64,000 nt of DNA from the NCBI RefSeq assembly GCF_012952295.1, contig NZ_JABBCH010000006.1:186001-250000 (forward strand), given 5' to 3'. Made by a program: the position numbers and the translations under genes. Numbering within the stretch: position 1 is the first letter of the stretch; the number at the start of each line of letters is the position of its first letter. Source of the stretch: Crystallibacter degradans. GTDB taxonomy: Bacteria > Actinomycetota > Actinomycetes > Actinomycetales > Micrococcaceae. This document shows positions 18,228-25,539 of this stretch, one piece after another. Under the pieces are notes generated by a model. It saw only the letters and a list, made by a program, of their open reading frames with translations. It ran no database searches and had not been told where the DNA came from.

Positions 18228-19094
18228 ATGATGTGGCTCTTCACCCTGCTGGGCGTCGTTCTGATTGTTGCCGGGCTGAACGACATTTTCCATACCCTGC
18301 TCCGGCCTACCGGACGCGGCCATTTGAGTCACTTCGTGGTCAACGGAATGTGGAAGGCCTTCGGGGGCACGGGCGGCATCCGGAAGTACGCCGGCCCGTT
18401 GGCCATCGTCTCCGTGATCCTCACCTGGACCGTGTTGCAGGCCGTGGGATGGGCGTTGATCTACTACCCGCACTTTCCGGACGGGTTCTCCTATTCGCCG
18501 GGACTGGATGAAACCAGGTACTCCAACGCCGCGGAGGCGCTGTACGTCTCGGTCATGACGCTGTCCACGCTCGGCTACGGCGACGTCGTTCCTATCGACA
18601 ACTGGATCCGCTGGGCCTCTACCTTTCAAGCAGTCACGGGATTCGGCCTGCTCACCGCAGCGGTTTCGTGGTTCATGCAGATCTACCCTGCCCTTTCACG
18701 CCGCCGTGCACTGGCGCTAAAGCTGTCCTCGATGAGCAAGAGCGGGTACGTGGACAAACTATGCCAATTGGAACCTTCAGTGGCCTGCAGCGCGCTGGAA
18801 TCGGTATCGGACAGCATTTCCCAAGCCCGCATCGACCTCAGCCAGACCACGGAGACGTACTACTTTCGGGACATGTCCCCTGATGTCTCTCTAGCCGTTT
18901 CCCTCACCTACGCACTGGACCTTTCCGCGGCAGGACAGCGCTCTCCCAGCAAGGATGTCAACCTCACCGCCGAGGTCCTGGAAACCTCGCTGAGGGAACT
19001 GGCCGGATATCTGCGGGACGAGTTTGCGCTCGAAGGCACCACCACCCGGGACGTCTTCCGCGCGTTCGAGGCGGACCACGGCCACCGCGACTAA
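18228..19094 (+). CDS. Potassium channel family protein
   Basis: A 288-residue protein with a hydrophobic segment at the N-terminus, a second at about residues 60-80, and a pore loop followed by a helix. The filter-like sequence LSTLGYGDVVP (near residue 112) matches the Ion_trans_2 TxGYGD motif. The C-terminal half is soluble and of unknown role. Ligand or ion specificity is inferred from the filter only. Confidence 0.8.
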   Translation: MMWLFTLLGVVLIVAGLNDIFHTLLRPTGRGHLSHFVVNGMWKAFGGTGGIRKYAGPLAIVSVILTWTVLQAVGWALIYYPHFPDGFSYSPGLDETRYSNAAEALYVSVMTLSTLGYGDVVPIDNWIRWASTFQAVTGFGLLTAAVSWFMQIYPALSRRRALALKLSSMSKSGYVDKLCQLEPSVACSALESVSDSISQARIDLSQTTETYYFRDMSPDVSLAVSLTYALDLSAAGQRSPSKDVNLTAEVLETSLRELAGYLRDEFALEGTTTRDVFRAFEADHGHRD

Positions 19095-19107
19095 TACACC
19101 GTTCCCG

Positions 19108-19890
19108 TCAGGCCAGCTGCTCGTCGAGAAACGCCAGCACCTCCGCGGAAGCCGGATCGATGAGGTGCCCGCCTTCCACGACTTCGTGCCGAGAACCGGG
19201 AATCAGGTCGGCCAGCACGTTGTCGACTGCGCGGAAGACCGGCGGCGACGCAGCACCGGAAACAATCAGCACGGGCTTTCGCACGCGGACAAGCTGCTCC
19301 TGGTCCGGCCGGGAGGATCCGCCTTTCAGCTCGGCCATGATAGCGGGCGCGTTATCGAGCACCATGCGCCGCCAGGTTTCGGGCAACTGTGCCCAGCCCC
19401 CGTCGCCGAGGATTTCCCGGTAGAAACAATCCGCTCCGGCTTCCGGTCCCCCGACCGCGGCAGCCGCGGCGACGTTCGCCTCCAGGGCGCCTTCCCACGC
19501 ATGTGCTTCCGCCGTCATCGTCACGATCGCCGGTTCCAGCAGGACCAGGGCCCGGACCAGTCCGGGATAGCGCTGTACGAGGTCAACGGCGATCTCGCCG
19601 CCGTAACTGCGTCCAATAACGACGGCGGGGGTCGCCTTGAGAGCCTGCAGCAGCGCCGCAGCGTCCTCGGTATGCTCCCCCACCGAGGTCATCGAGTACG
19701 GTTCCGGCCGCTCGCTGCGGGTGCAGCCTCGCCGGTCGTAGATGATCGTCCGTCCACGCTTGGCAAGCTGCGCCGTCGCCTCGCCCCAGACCTTCGCCGA
19801 GCTGCCGGTTCCGTGGATGCAGAGGATGGGAACGCCGTCGCCGTGTTCTTCGTAGTAGAGGGACACACCGTTGACACGGATCTCGCTCAT
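19108..19890 (-). CDS. Alpha/beta hydrolase
   Basis: A 260-residue alpha/beta-fold hydrolase. Oxyanion-hole motif CIHGTGSS, nucleophile Ser95 in GRSYGG, a final VVEGGHLIDP supplying His. Start taken at MSEIRVNG; the longer frame runs upstream into non-coding sequence. It converges with the channel gene. Substrate unknown; similar proteins include esterases and haloperoxidase-like enzymes. Confidence 0.85.
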   Translation of the reverse strand: MSEIRVNGVSLYYEEHGDGVPILCIHGTGSSAKVWGEATAQLAKRGRTIIYDRRGCTRSERPEPYSMTSVGEHTEDAAALLQALKATPAVVIGRSYGGEIAVDLVQRYPGLVRALVLLEPAIVTMTAEAHAWEGALEANVAAAAAVGGPEAGADCFYREILGDGGWAQLPETWRRMVLDNAPAIMAELKGGSSRPDQEQLVRVRKPVLIVSGAASPPVFRAVDNVLADLIPGSRHEVVEGGHLIDPASAEVLAFLDEQLA

Positions 19891-19984
19891 AGTCTCCACG
19901 CTACGCGCCAATGAAATCACCGTCCATCTGCTGACTTCGGGTGCAGGAGATCCGGTCCTGCAAGGTCGGCAAGACAGGCTTCTG

Positions 19985-20018
19985 GGTAACGGCCGAGTAA
20001 CAGGTCGTTTATAGCTTG
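19985..20018 (+). promoter_or_regulatory. Putative SARP operator and promoter, site 3
   Basis: GGTAACGG (19985) and AGTAACAG (19996) are direct repeats exactly 11 bp apart; 8 bp later comes an AT-rich TAGCTT, overlapping TATAGC, which can serve as -10 box. The layout matches the sites before the two protease cassettes. It lies 69 bp upstream of the two-TM gene at 20087. Confidence 0.5.
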
Positions 20019-20086
20019 GGGCCAAGCAGCGGTCTGCTGCGGATGCCGCGTCCGGTGTCCCGGTAGGTGCTGGGCAAGGATGGGAC

Positions 20087-20536
20087 ATGAATACGTCAGG
20101 AACCCGCGATAACTTATTCCGCGAGATTGACAAACGGCGCCGTGACATCAAGACGTACCTGCGGCGTGCCCGTCCCCGCCGGACCAGATTAACCATAACC
20201 AGCGTTGTTGGAAGCGCCCTGGTTGCTGCCCTGACCGCTGGTCCGGGCTTTGGTCAGGAAGGCTTCACCGCGGCGGTGGCCCGGCTGTTCTCACTTCCGG
20301 ACCCCTCCGTCGTCTGGCAAGTCATCTGCGTTCTGGCTGCGCTGCTTTCGGTAGCATCCGCAGTGGCCACCGGTCTGGCCAATTCCAATAACGTGGCCGC
20401 GCAAATAACGGCTGCTGAAGCCTGCAACATCGAGTTGGAAGGGTTGCAGACTGCCTTAAGATTCGGTCACCTTCCGTTGGAGGATGCTGTGCGGATGTAC
20501 CAGGAGTACCTTTCGAAGGTGGCGTTCATTGACTGA
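20087..20536 (+). CDS. Two-TM membrane protein, SLATT-like
   Basis: A 149-residue protein: a basic N-terminal helix (residues 1-33), one membrane helix at about 36-55, a short loop, a second at about 82-105, then an amphipathic C-terminal helix. This order resembles SLATT domains, two-TM effector modules that associate with nucleotide-sensing or protease-based immunity systems. The resemblance is by architecture only. It has a SARP-like operator upstream and overlaps the convergent next gene by 11 bp. Confidence 0.6.
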   Translation: MNTSGTRDNLFREIDKRRRDIKTYLRRARPRRTRLTITSVVGSALVAALTAGPGFGQEGFTAAVARLFSLPDPSVVWQVICVLAALLSVASAVATGLANSNNVAAQITAAEACNIELEGLQTALRFGHLPLEDAVRMYQEYLSKVAFID

Positions 20537-21041
20537 TTTCAGACATGGACGCAGACTGCTCTTCGGCAAAGTGGCTGACCAGCCCGTTGAGTTTGCCCAG
20601 CCACCAGTTCAAAGCCTCCGCCAAGTAGCTGCAGTAGTTCCGCTGCGCCGTCCGCAGGTCTGCTGCAACCCGGTCGCGCAGTTCGACCGCCAGGGCCAGC
20701 AATCGGCTCTCCGAACCCGTCTCCCCCTGGGCCCGTTCCAGTTCAGTGCGGTAACCCGTGGCCAAGGCATCCAGCGTGCAGGCTTCCGAAACCTGCCAGT
20801 ACCAGGGCAGGTAAACAGAGGTCTCGTCCGGGTTCTCGGCCTGCGCTGCCTCGAGATGCCCGAATCCGTCGCAGAACCGTACCTTCTCCGCATACTTATC
20901 GTGGAGCAACGCCGGTGAAGGATCGCAGCTCCGGTCAGCGCACAACGTTGCAGCCCAGAGGAATATATCCACACGTACTGCATTCCCGCTGGCCGAGTCC
21001 GCGTTTACCTTGCGACCAGTAGCCGTATCTGTGCCGAGCAT
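20526..21041 (-). CDS. Hypothetical protein, helical
   Basis: A 171-residue protein I do not recognise. ATG at 21041 follows GGGAGAGGAACAGG; the frame extends upstream but without a start signal. The C-terminal two-thirds look helical, with Trp-rich VYLPWYWQVSEAC and LNWWLGKL, and a charged ELRDRVAADLRTAQRN helix. Its stop overlaps that of the convergent two-TM gene. No signal peptide or TM helix. Confidence 0.6.
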   Translation of the reverse strand: MLGTDTATGRKVNADSASGNAVRVDIFLWAATLCADRSCDPSPALLHDKYAEKVRFCDGFGHLEAAQAENPDETSVYLPWYWQVSEACTLDALATGYRTELERAQGETGSESRLLALAVELRDRVAADLRTAQRNYCSYLAEALNWWLGKLNGLVSHFAEEQSASMSEISQ

Positions 21042-21196
21042 GTCCTGTTCCTCTCCCAACCTTTGTTCAGGTTCGGAATCAGAATGCGCCCAGCAGGGGC
21101 AACGCAGCGTCCTCCGGGTGATGCAAAAGTGGCATACCACCAGCGGTGTAGGCCGTGACGGCCAGTTAGGCAGCAGGCAGCCTGGACGGAATGGTC

Positions 21197-21897
21197 TTAC
21201 AGCTTGTCCTCTGACTTCACGAGACCGCACTTATAAGCGGCGGCAACTGCCTGGGCACGGTCCGTGATGCCGAGTTTGAGGAAGACCTGTGCAGATGCGT
21301 CTTGACGGTCGCTTCGCTGAGGAACAAGTGAGCCGCAATCTGCGCATTATTCAATCCGTGTGCTGCGACGGCGAGCACTTCACGTTCACGGGCGGTCAAC
21401 CGCTCCATCTCCTTTGTGGTAGGCAGCCGGGCATCGGGCCGGCCGGCGAAATCGACCAGCAGGCCCCGTGTAACGGCAGGATCCAGCCAACCGGCCCCTC
21501 CAGCCAGCGAGCGTACGGCGTCGCCGAGGCCTTTGGGAGCCGAGCTCTTGAGAATGAAGCCGGACGCACCGGAGCGCAGTGCGGCCCGGACGGCCTCGTC
21601 ATCGCCGAATGTGGTCAAGACGAGCACGGAAGGCACATTCTCCACACCGTTCAGGAAATCGTCAGAGGTGAGAATTTCCGTGGCCTCCACGCCGCTCATC
21701 ACCGGCATGCGGATATCCATGACCACCACGTCAGGCTGCAGGTTACGTGCCATGTCGACGGCGGCTTCACCGTCCTGCGCTTCCCCAACCACGGTGACGT
21801 CCGGTTCAGACTCCAACAGCATTGTCAGCCCGGCGCGGACCAAGGCCTCGTCATCGGCCAAGAGAACGCGGATCCCGTCGCCGGCAGTTTGGGTCAT
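21197..21897 (-). pseudogene. NarL/LuxR-type response regulator with C-terminal frameshift
   Basis: Receiver domain with acidic pair LADDEA, phosphoacceptor Asp61 in VVVMDIRMP, and a LuxR-type helix-turn-helix (LTAREREVLAVAAHGLNNAQIAAHLFLSEATVKTHLHR). After that the frame reads nonsense and stops at 21217. Adding one base at the CC run near 21286 restores the normal ending: VFLKLGITDRAQAV and a stop at 21197. So the last dimerisation helix is lost or a base was missed in sequencing. Partner of the upstream kinase, whose stop it overlaps. Confidence 0.8.
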
Positions 21898-23120
21898 CAG
21901 GCCCTACCCAGATGCAGCCGGCGGAATCTGCTGTGCCGGTCGGCGGTGCCGGTATTGGTAGGCGCGGCGGTCGGAAATGCAGCCGACACGAGGAAGCCGC
22001 CATCCGGTGTAGGGCCTGCCGCAAGGCTGCCGGAAGCAGCTCTGGCGCGTTCCTGCATTCCGAGCAGGCCGTGTCCGGTGGACAGGGTCTGCGGGGTTGC
22101 GGGACCGGCACCCTGGGAGCGGACCGATAGACGGACCTCGTCCTGCTGCCAGGTTATCTGCACCATAACGGGGCGGATGGCATCCGCGTATTTTGCCGCA
22201 TTGGTCAGTGCTTCCTGGGCTATCCGGTACGCGGAAAAATCCACACCTGCTTCGAGCGGAACGGGGTCGCCGACTACTTCCAGCAGCACTTCCCGCCCCG
22301 TTTCCCGAAGCTCTTCGACGAGTCCGCCAACATCAACCAGCCGTCTTGGCGGGGCGGCTTCAGCCGGCATCAGGGAATCTGCTGGCTCGGAAGGCCCCGC
22401 CGGCACCAGCAGACCGAGCATCCGGCGCAGCTCGGTGATCGCCTGAGTCCCGAGTTGATTAACGCTCCCCAACGCAGCGCGGGCCCGTTCCGGATTGCTG
22501 TCCAACATCTTTTCGGCGCCGGCTGCCTGCAGCACCATCAAGCTCACGGCGTGGGCCACCACATCATGCAGCTCCCGTGCAATGCGGCTGCGTTCATCTG
22601 CTGCTGCCAGCTGGGCCGTCAGCAGGCGTTGCCGGGCAGCGCTGCGTGCCCAGCGGCCGGCGGCGAACGAGGCAATGGCCATCATGGTACCCAGAAGGCC
22701 ACCCACCAGAATGATCTGCCCCGGCTCTCCGGCAGGCATGTAGTCCAGTTGCGCCACCACATTGACCACTACCAAGACCATTGCCAACGCGAAGCCCGTA
22801 TACGAGGGACGCAGTCGGCAATGCCGCGCCACGCTGAAGAGGCCCAGGAATGCACCCAGCATCAGGACGGTGGGCGGCATAAGAATAGCAAAAACGACGC
22901 TGGCCGACACGGTCAAGAGCAACATCAGCAGCGGGTGCTGGCGCCGCCACAACAACGGCAAATACACTGCCATGCCCAGCAGCGGGACAGCATACGTGCC
23001 CACGCCCGGCGGACTGGTCGCGGGGTCCCAGGAAATCAGCAGGTCCAGCACATACAGCAGGGTTAGCACCACCACATCCAGAGCCGGTGAGACGCTTGTG
23101 GGAAGGTGGAGGCGACGCAT
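21897..23120 (-). CDS. Sensor histidine kinase (NarL-system, HisKA_3)
   Basis: A 407-residue membrane kinase. Five or so hydrophobic segments fill residues 10-165; RIARELHDVVAHAVSLMV carries the phospho-accepting His; the C-terminal ATPase domain has IAQEALTNAAKYA (N-box) and GHGLLGMQERA (G-box). It phosphorylates the adjacent response regulator. The signal sensed is unknown. Confidence 0.9.
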   Translation of the reverse strand: MRRLHLPTSVSPALDVVVLTLLYVLDLLISWDPATSPPGVGTYAVPLLGMAVYLPLLWRRQHPLLMLLLTVSASVVFAILMPPTVLMLGAFLGLFSVARHCRLRPSYTGFALAMVLVVVNVVAQLDYMPAGEPGQIILVGGLLGTMMAIASFAAGRWARSAARQRLLTAQLAAADERSRIARELHDVVAHAVSLMVLQAAGAEKMLDSNPERARAALGSVNQLGTQAITELRRMLGLLVPAGPSEPADSLMPAEAAPPRRLVDVGGLVEELRETGREVLLEVVGDPVPLEAGVDFSAYRIAQEALTNAAKYADAIRPVMVQITWQQDEVRLSVRSQGAGPATPQTLSTGHGLLGMQERARAASGSLAAGPTPDGGFLVSAAFPTAAPTNTGTADRHSRFRRLHLGRA

Positions 23121-23126
23121 GGCGGG

Positions 23127-23759
23127 CTACCCGCATCTCTTGAAGAAACAGAGCAGGATCCGGCTCGGCGGTTCCGGTTCCTCTGCCGGCTTCTCCGCAT
23201 CCCGCGCACTCAGCGCAAAGGTTCTGGTCCGCCCGGAGGGCTGATCCGCGGCGGGATCGTATCTCTTGATCCGGGGCTTTTCCTCCGCGGCTTCCCAATC
23301 CGCCACCGGACCCAATACTTGGCCCACCGGCCCGTCCTGTGGTTCGGACGGCAACGCACCGGCGGCCTGCAAGGCGGCACAGACATCCCAGTTGTCGCCG
23401 AGTCCCTGGGTGAAGACGTCCTCGTCGATATCGTCCAGGTTGACGTGCGTGCGCACGGGATACCGGGGTGCGTGGGCCAGCCTGATCATTGCAATGGACG
23501 CGCTGCCTGCGCCGTCGTGCCCGAGGATGTCGATTTCATCCATCTTGATCCGCTCCACTGCGGCGCTGCCGTTACGGGGGTCGGTGGCCAGAAGCACTTC
23601 CCAGTCCCGGTCCACATCTTGGGTCCACGAACTGTCCCGGCAGACCACAAGGCTGTCGCTGATCAGCGTCCCCCAGACCGTATGCCGCTCTTCCACATCC
23701 GCCAGCCCCGGCTTCTGTATTGAGACGAAAGGTTGGCAAAACTGTTCCGTAGTGTCCAT
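23127..23759 (-). CDS. Degenerate trypsin-like protein
   Basis: A 210-residue protein. Its first 130 residues can be read as the N-lobe of a chymotrypsin-fold protease: WGTLISDSLVV equals the GTLIS..VLTAAHC region, and SIAMIRLAHAP equals DIALLRL, but the catalytic His and Asp are replaced and no Ser lobe follows. The C-terminal part is charged and Pro-rich, ending in ILLCFFKRCG. This fold reading is my inference. It lies between a two-component system and the SARP gene, close to two other protease genes. Confidence 0.45.
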   Translation of the reverse strand: MDTTEQFCQPFVSIQKPGLADVEERHTVWGTLISDSLVVCRDSSWTQDVDRDWEVLLATDPRNGSAAVERIKMDEIDILGHDGAGSASIAMIRLAHAPRYPVRTHVNLDDIDEDVFTQGLGDNWDVCAALQAAGALPSEPQDGPVGQVLGPVADWEAAEEKPRIKRYDPAADQPSGRTRTFALSARDAEKPAEEPEPPSRILLCFFKRCG

Positions 23760-23849
23760 TACTAGCTTCCTTACCGCTGTACCGACTATCCCGCTACCGG
23801 TCTTCTAACTCCATGGAACAAAGCGACAGTTTCCGTGGTCAACCCTGCA

Positions 23850-24572
23850 CTAAGCCCATCGGATGGAATCGATCAGACCGGAGATCTGAATAGAGGGACT
23901 GACTCCGAATTCCCGGTACAGCGTCTCCTCGAATTCATCCAGTGCACGCAGGGCAGAACCCCGGTTTCCGAGGGCCAAATGGGCCCTGACCAACTGCATC
24001 AAAGCGATCTCATTCACGGGTTCAAGACTCAGGGTGGACGCAGCCGCCTCCAGTGCTTTAGGAGGCTTGCCCACCTCAAGAAACCACGCCGCAAGCCTTT
24101 CCAGATAGGACACCCGCATCTGCAGCAGCCGCCGCTGTTCCTGGGTTACCCACTCGTCGTACCAGCCCGGCAATAGCTCTGCCCACTGTTTGACGCGAGA
24201 AAAGGCCATGGCGTTAGCTTCCGGTTCCGGGTGTGAAAGTTCGTGCCACAAGTCATGGAGATCAACCCGAACCCGCGGCCCAAGCCCCAGAGTCCGGCCG
24301 TCAACATCCAGCAGTCCCGGAAGGTCGCGGGTGACGTAATGGACGCTGACCCGAAGGTTCTCGGAAGACCGGAGTTCGGGGCTGTCCGGCCACAGCAACC
24401 CGCTCAGATAATTCCGCGGTGCCGGTCCGGCTATGGCCACGGCGGCGATAAGCCTTTGCTGGCGCAAGGCCACGGAAACCACCTCGTCGTCGCGGCTCAG
24501 GCGCCAGCATTGCAGCAGAGACAGACTGTATTCCCTGGACGTTTTTCCTGTGCTTACTGCGGCCGAAGACAT
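23850..24572 (-). CDS. SARP-family regulator (wHTH + BTAD)
   Basis: A 240-residue activator. Residues 15-105 form an OmpR-type winged helix (ALRQQRLIAAVAI, YLSGLLWPDSPELRSSENLR, LGLGPRVRVDL); residues 110-230 are the bacterial transcriptional activator domain with TPR-like helices and the closing ETLYREFGVSPS. Such regulators bind direct repeats spaced 11 bp upstream of -10 boxes. It is divergent from the metzincin-caspase cassette, whose promoter holds such repeats at 24702-24720. Start at 24572 preferred over 24653. Confidence 0.85.
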   Translation of the reverse strand: MSSAAVSTGKTSREYSLSLLQCWRLSRDDEVVSVALRQQRLIAAVAIAGPAPRNYLSGLLWPDSPELRSSENLRVSVHYVTRDLPGLLDVDGRTLGLGPRVRVDLHDLWHELSHPEPEANAMAFSRVKQWAELLPGWYDEWVTQEQRRLLQMRVSYLERLAAWFLEVGKPPKALEAAASTLSLEPVNEIALMQLVRAHLALGNRGSALRALDEFEETLYREFGVSPSIQISGLIDSIRWA

Positions 24573-24701
24573 AAGCCCCCCACTGTCGATCGCCGGCAAT
24601 CCCCCGATACCAACCTTTGACTCGACGATCCTCACATGAAGCAAAGGAGTCAATGATTTTCAGCAAGTTCACAGGTAAGCCGGGGTCGCAACGCAACAGA
24701 T

Positions 24702-24735
24702 GGTAATGCTCCAGTAACACTTCACGAGCTATACC
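24702..24735 (+). promoter_or_regulatory. Putative SARP operator and promoter, site 1
   Basis: GGTAATGC (24702) and AGTAACAC (24713) lie 11 bp apart, followed by 8 bp and CTATACC (24729-24735), containing a -10-like TATACC. The second repeat, the 8-bp gap and the CTAYACC box match site 2 before the other cassette. The metzincin gene starts 73 bp downstream. Confidence 0.6.
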
Positions 24736-24808
24736 GGGTAAACGTTCTGCCCGGCAATAAGCGGGGCAAGGCGCCATAGATTGATACGGCCGCCGGCAGG
24801 AGAAACTC

Positions 24809-25510
24809 GTGGAACAGAACCAGGGAACCGGAACTAACCGGAATCATTTTTGCACCATACGGACAGTCCGGCCGCCCACCGGCAATACCAAGGCCGCGCT
24901 ACTGAATGACACAAAGTGGAACGCCACCCAACTCACTGTCGGCTTCCTCGAGGGTGACGCTGATCTGCAGCAGCGCGTGTTGGCGTCGGCACGTAAATGG
25001 ACCGGTCCGGACGTCGCGAATCTGAAATTTTTGGAGGCCGCAGATGGCCCGAGCGATATCCGGGTCGCCTTCCTGCAAGGTGACGGATCCTGGTCCTACC
25101 TCGGGACGCAGGCCCAGCACATCGCCACCGGCGAGCCGACCATGAACTTCGGCTGGCTGACGCCTGAATCGACCGACGACGAAGTCGATGAGGTGGTACT
25201 TCACGAGTTCGGCCACGCCATCGGGCTGATCCATGAGCACCAGAATCCCCAACGGCCGATCCAGTGGAACCGCGCGGCTGTCATCGCCGATCTGTCCGGC
25301 CCACCGAACAACTGGGATGAGCAGACCATCGAGCACAATATCTTCAGCAAGTACAACACAGCGCAGGTCACCGGAACGGACACGGACAGTTCTTCCATCA
25401 TGATGTATCCCATTCCGCTGTCCTGGACCACCGATGGCTTCTCCGCCGGCTTCAACTCCAGGTTGTCCGGGACCGACATCGAATTTATCCGTGGCGCCTA
25501 TCCTTGGTGA
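24809..25510 (+). CDS. M12-type metzincin metalloprotease (cassette 1)
   Basis: A 233-residue zinc protease. The extended motif HEFGHAIGLIH gives ligands His132, His136, His142 and catalytic Glu133; the Met-turn is SIMMYP (Met198/199). The following EHQNP resembles astacin/matrixin relatives. No signal peptide or propeptide is visible, so it is predicted cytosolic or exported by a non-Sec route. GTG start after CAGGAG. It is 29 bp from the caspase gene and has a close paralogue at 51155. Confidence 0.88.
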   Translation: MEQNQGTGTNRNHFCTIRTVRPPTGNTKAALLNDTKWNATQLTVGFLEGDADLQQRVLASARKWTGPDVANLKFLEAADGPSDIRVAFLQGDGSWSYLGTQAQHIATGEPTMNFGWLTPESTDDEVDEVVLHEFGHAIGLIHEHQNPQRPIQWNRAAVIADLSGPPNNWDEQTIEHNIFSKYNTAQVTGTDTDSSSIMMYPIPLSWTTDGFSAGFNSRLSGTDIEFIRGAYPW

Positions 25511-25539
25511 GCGGTTCAGCCTAAAAAGGGGGCCAGAGC

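Noticed and set aside
23775-23830. 11-bp spaced GGTAGCGG/AGTCGGTA on the minus strand before the trypsin-like gene
   Set aside because: The second element does not match the AGTAAC core and no CTAYACC box follows, so it is too weak to call a SARP site.
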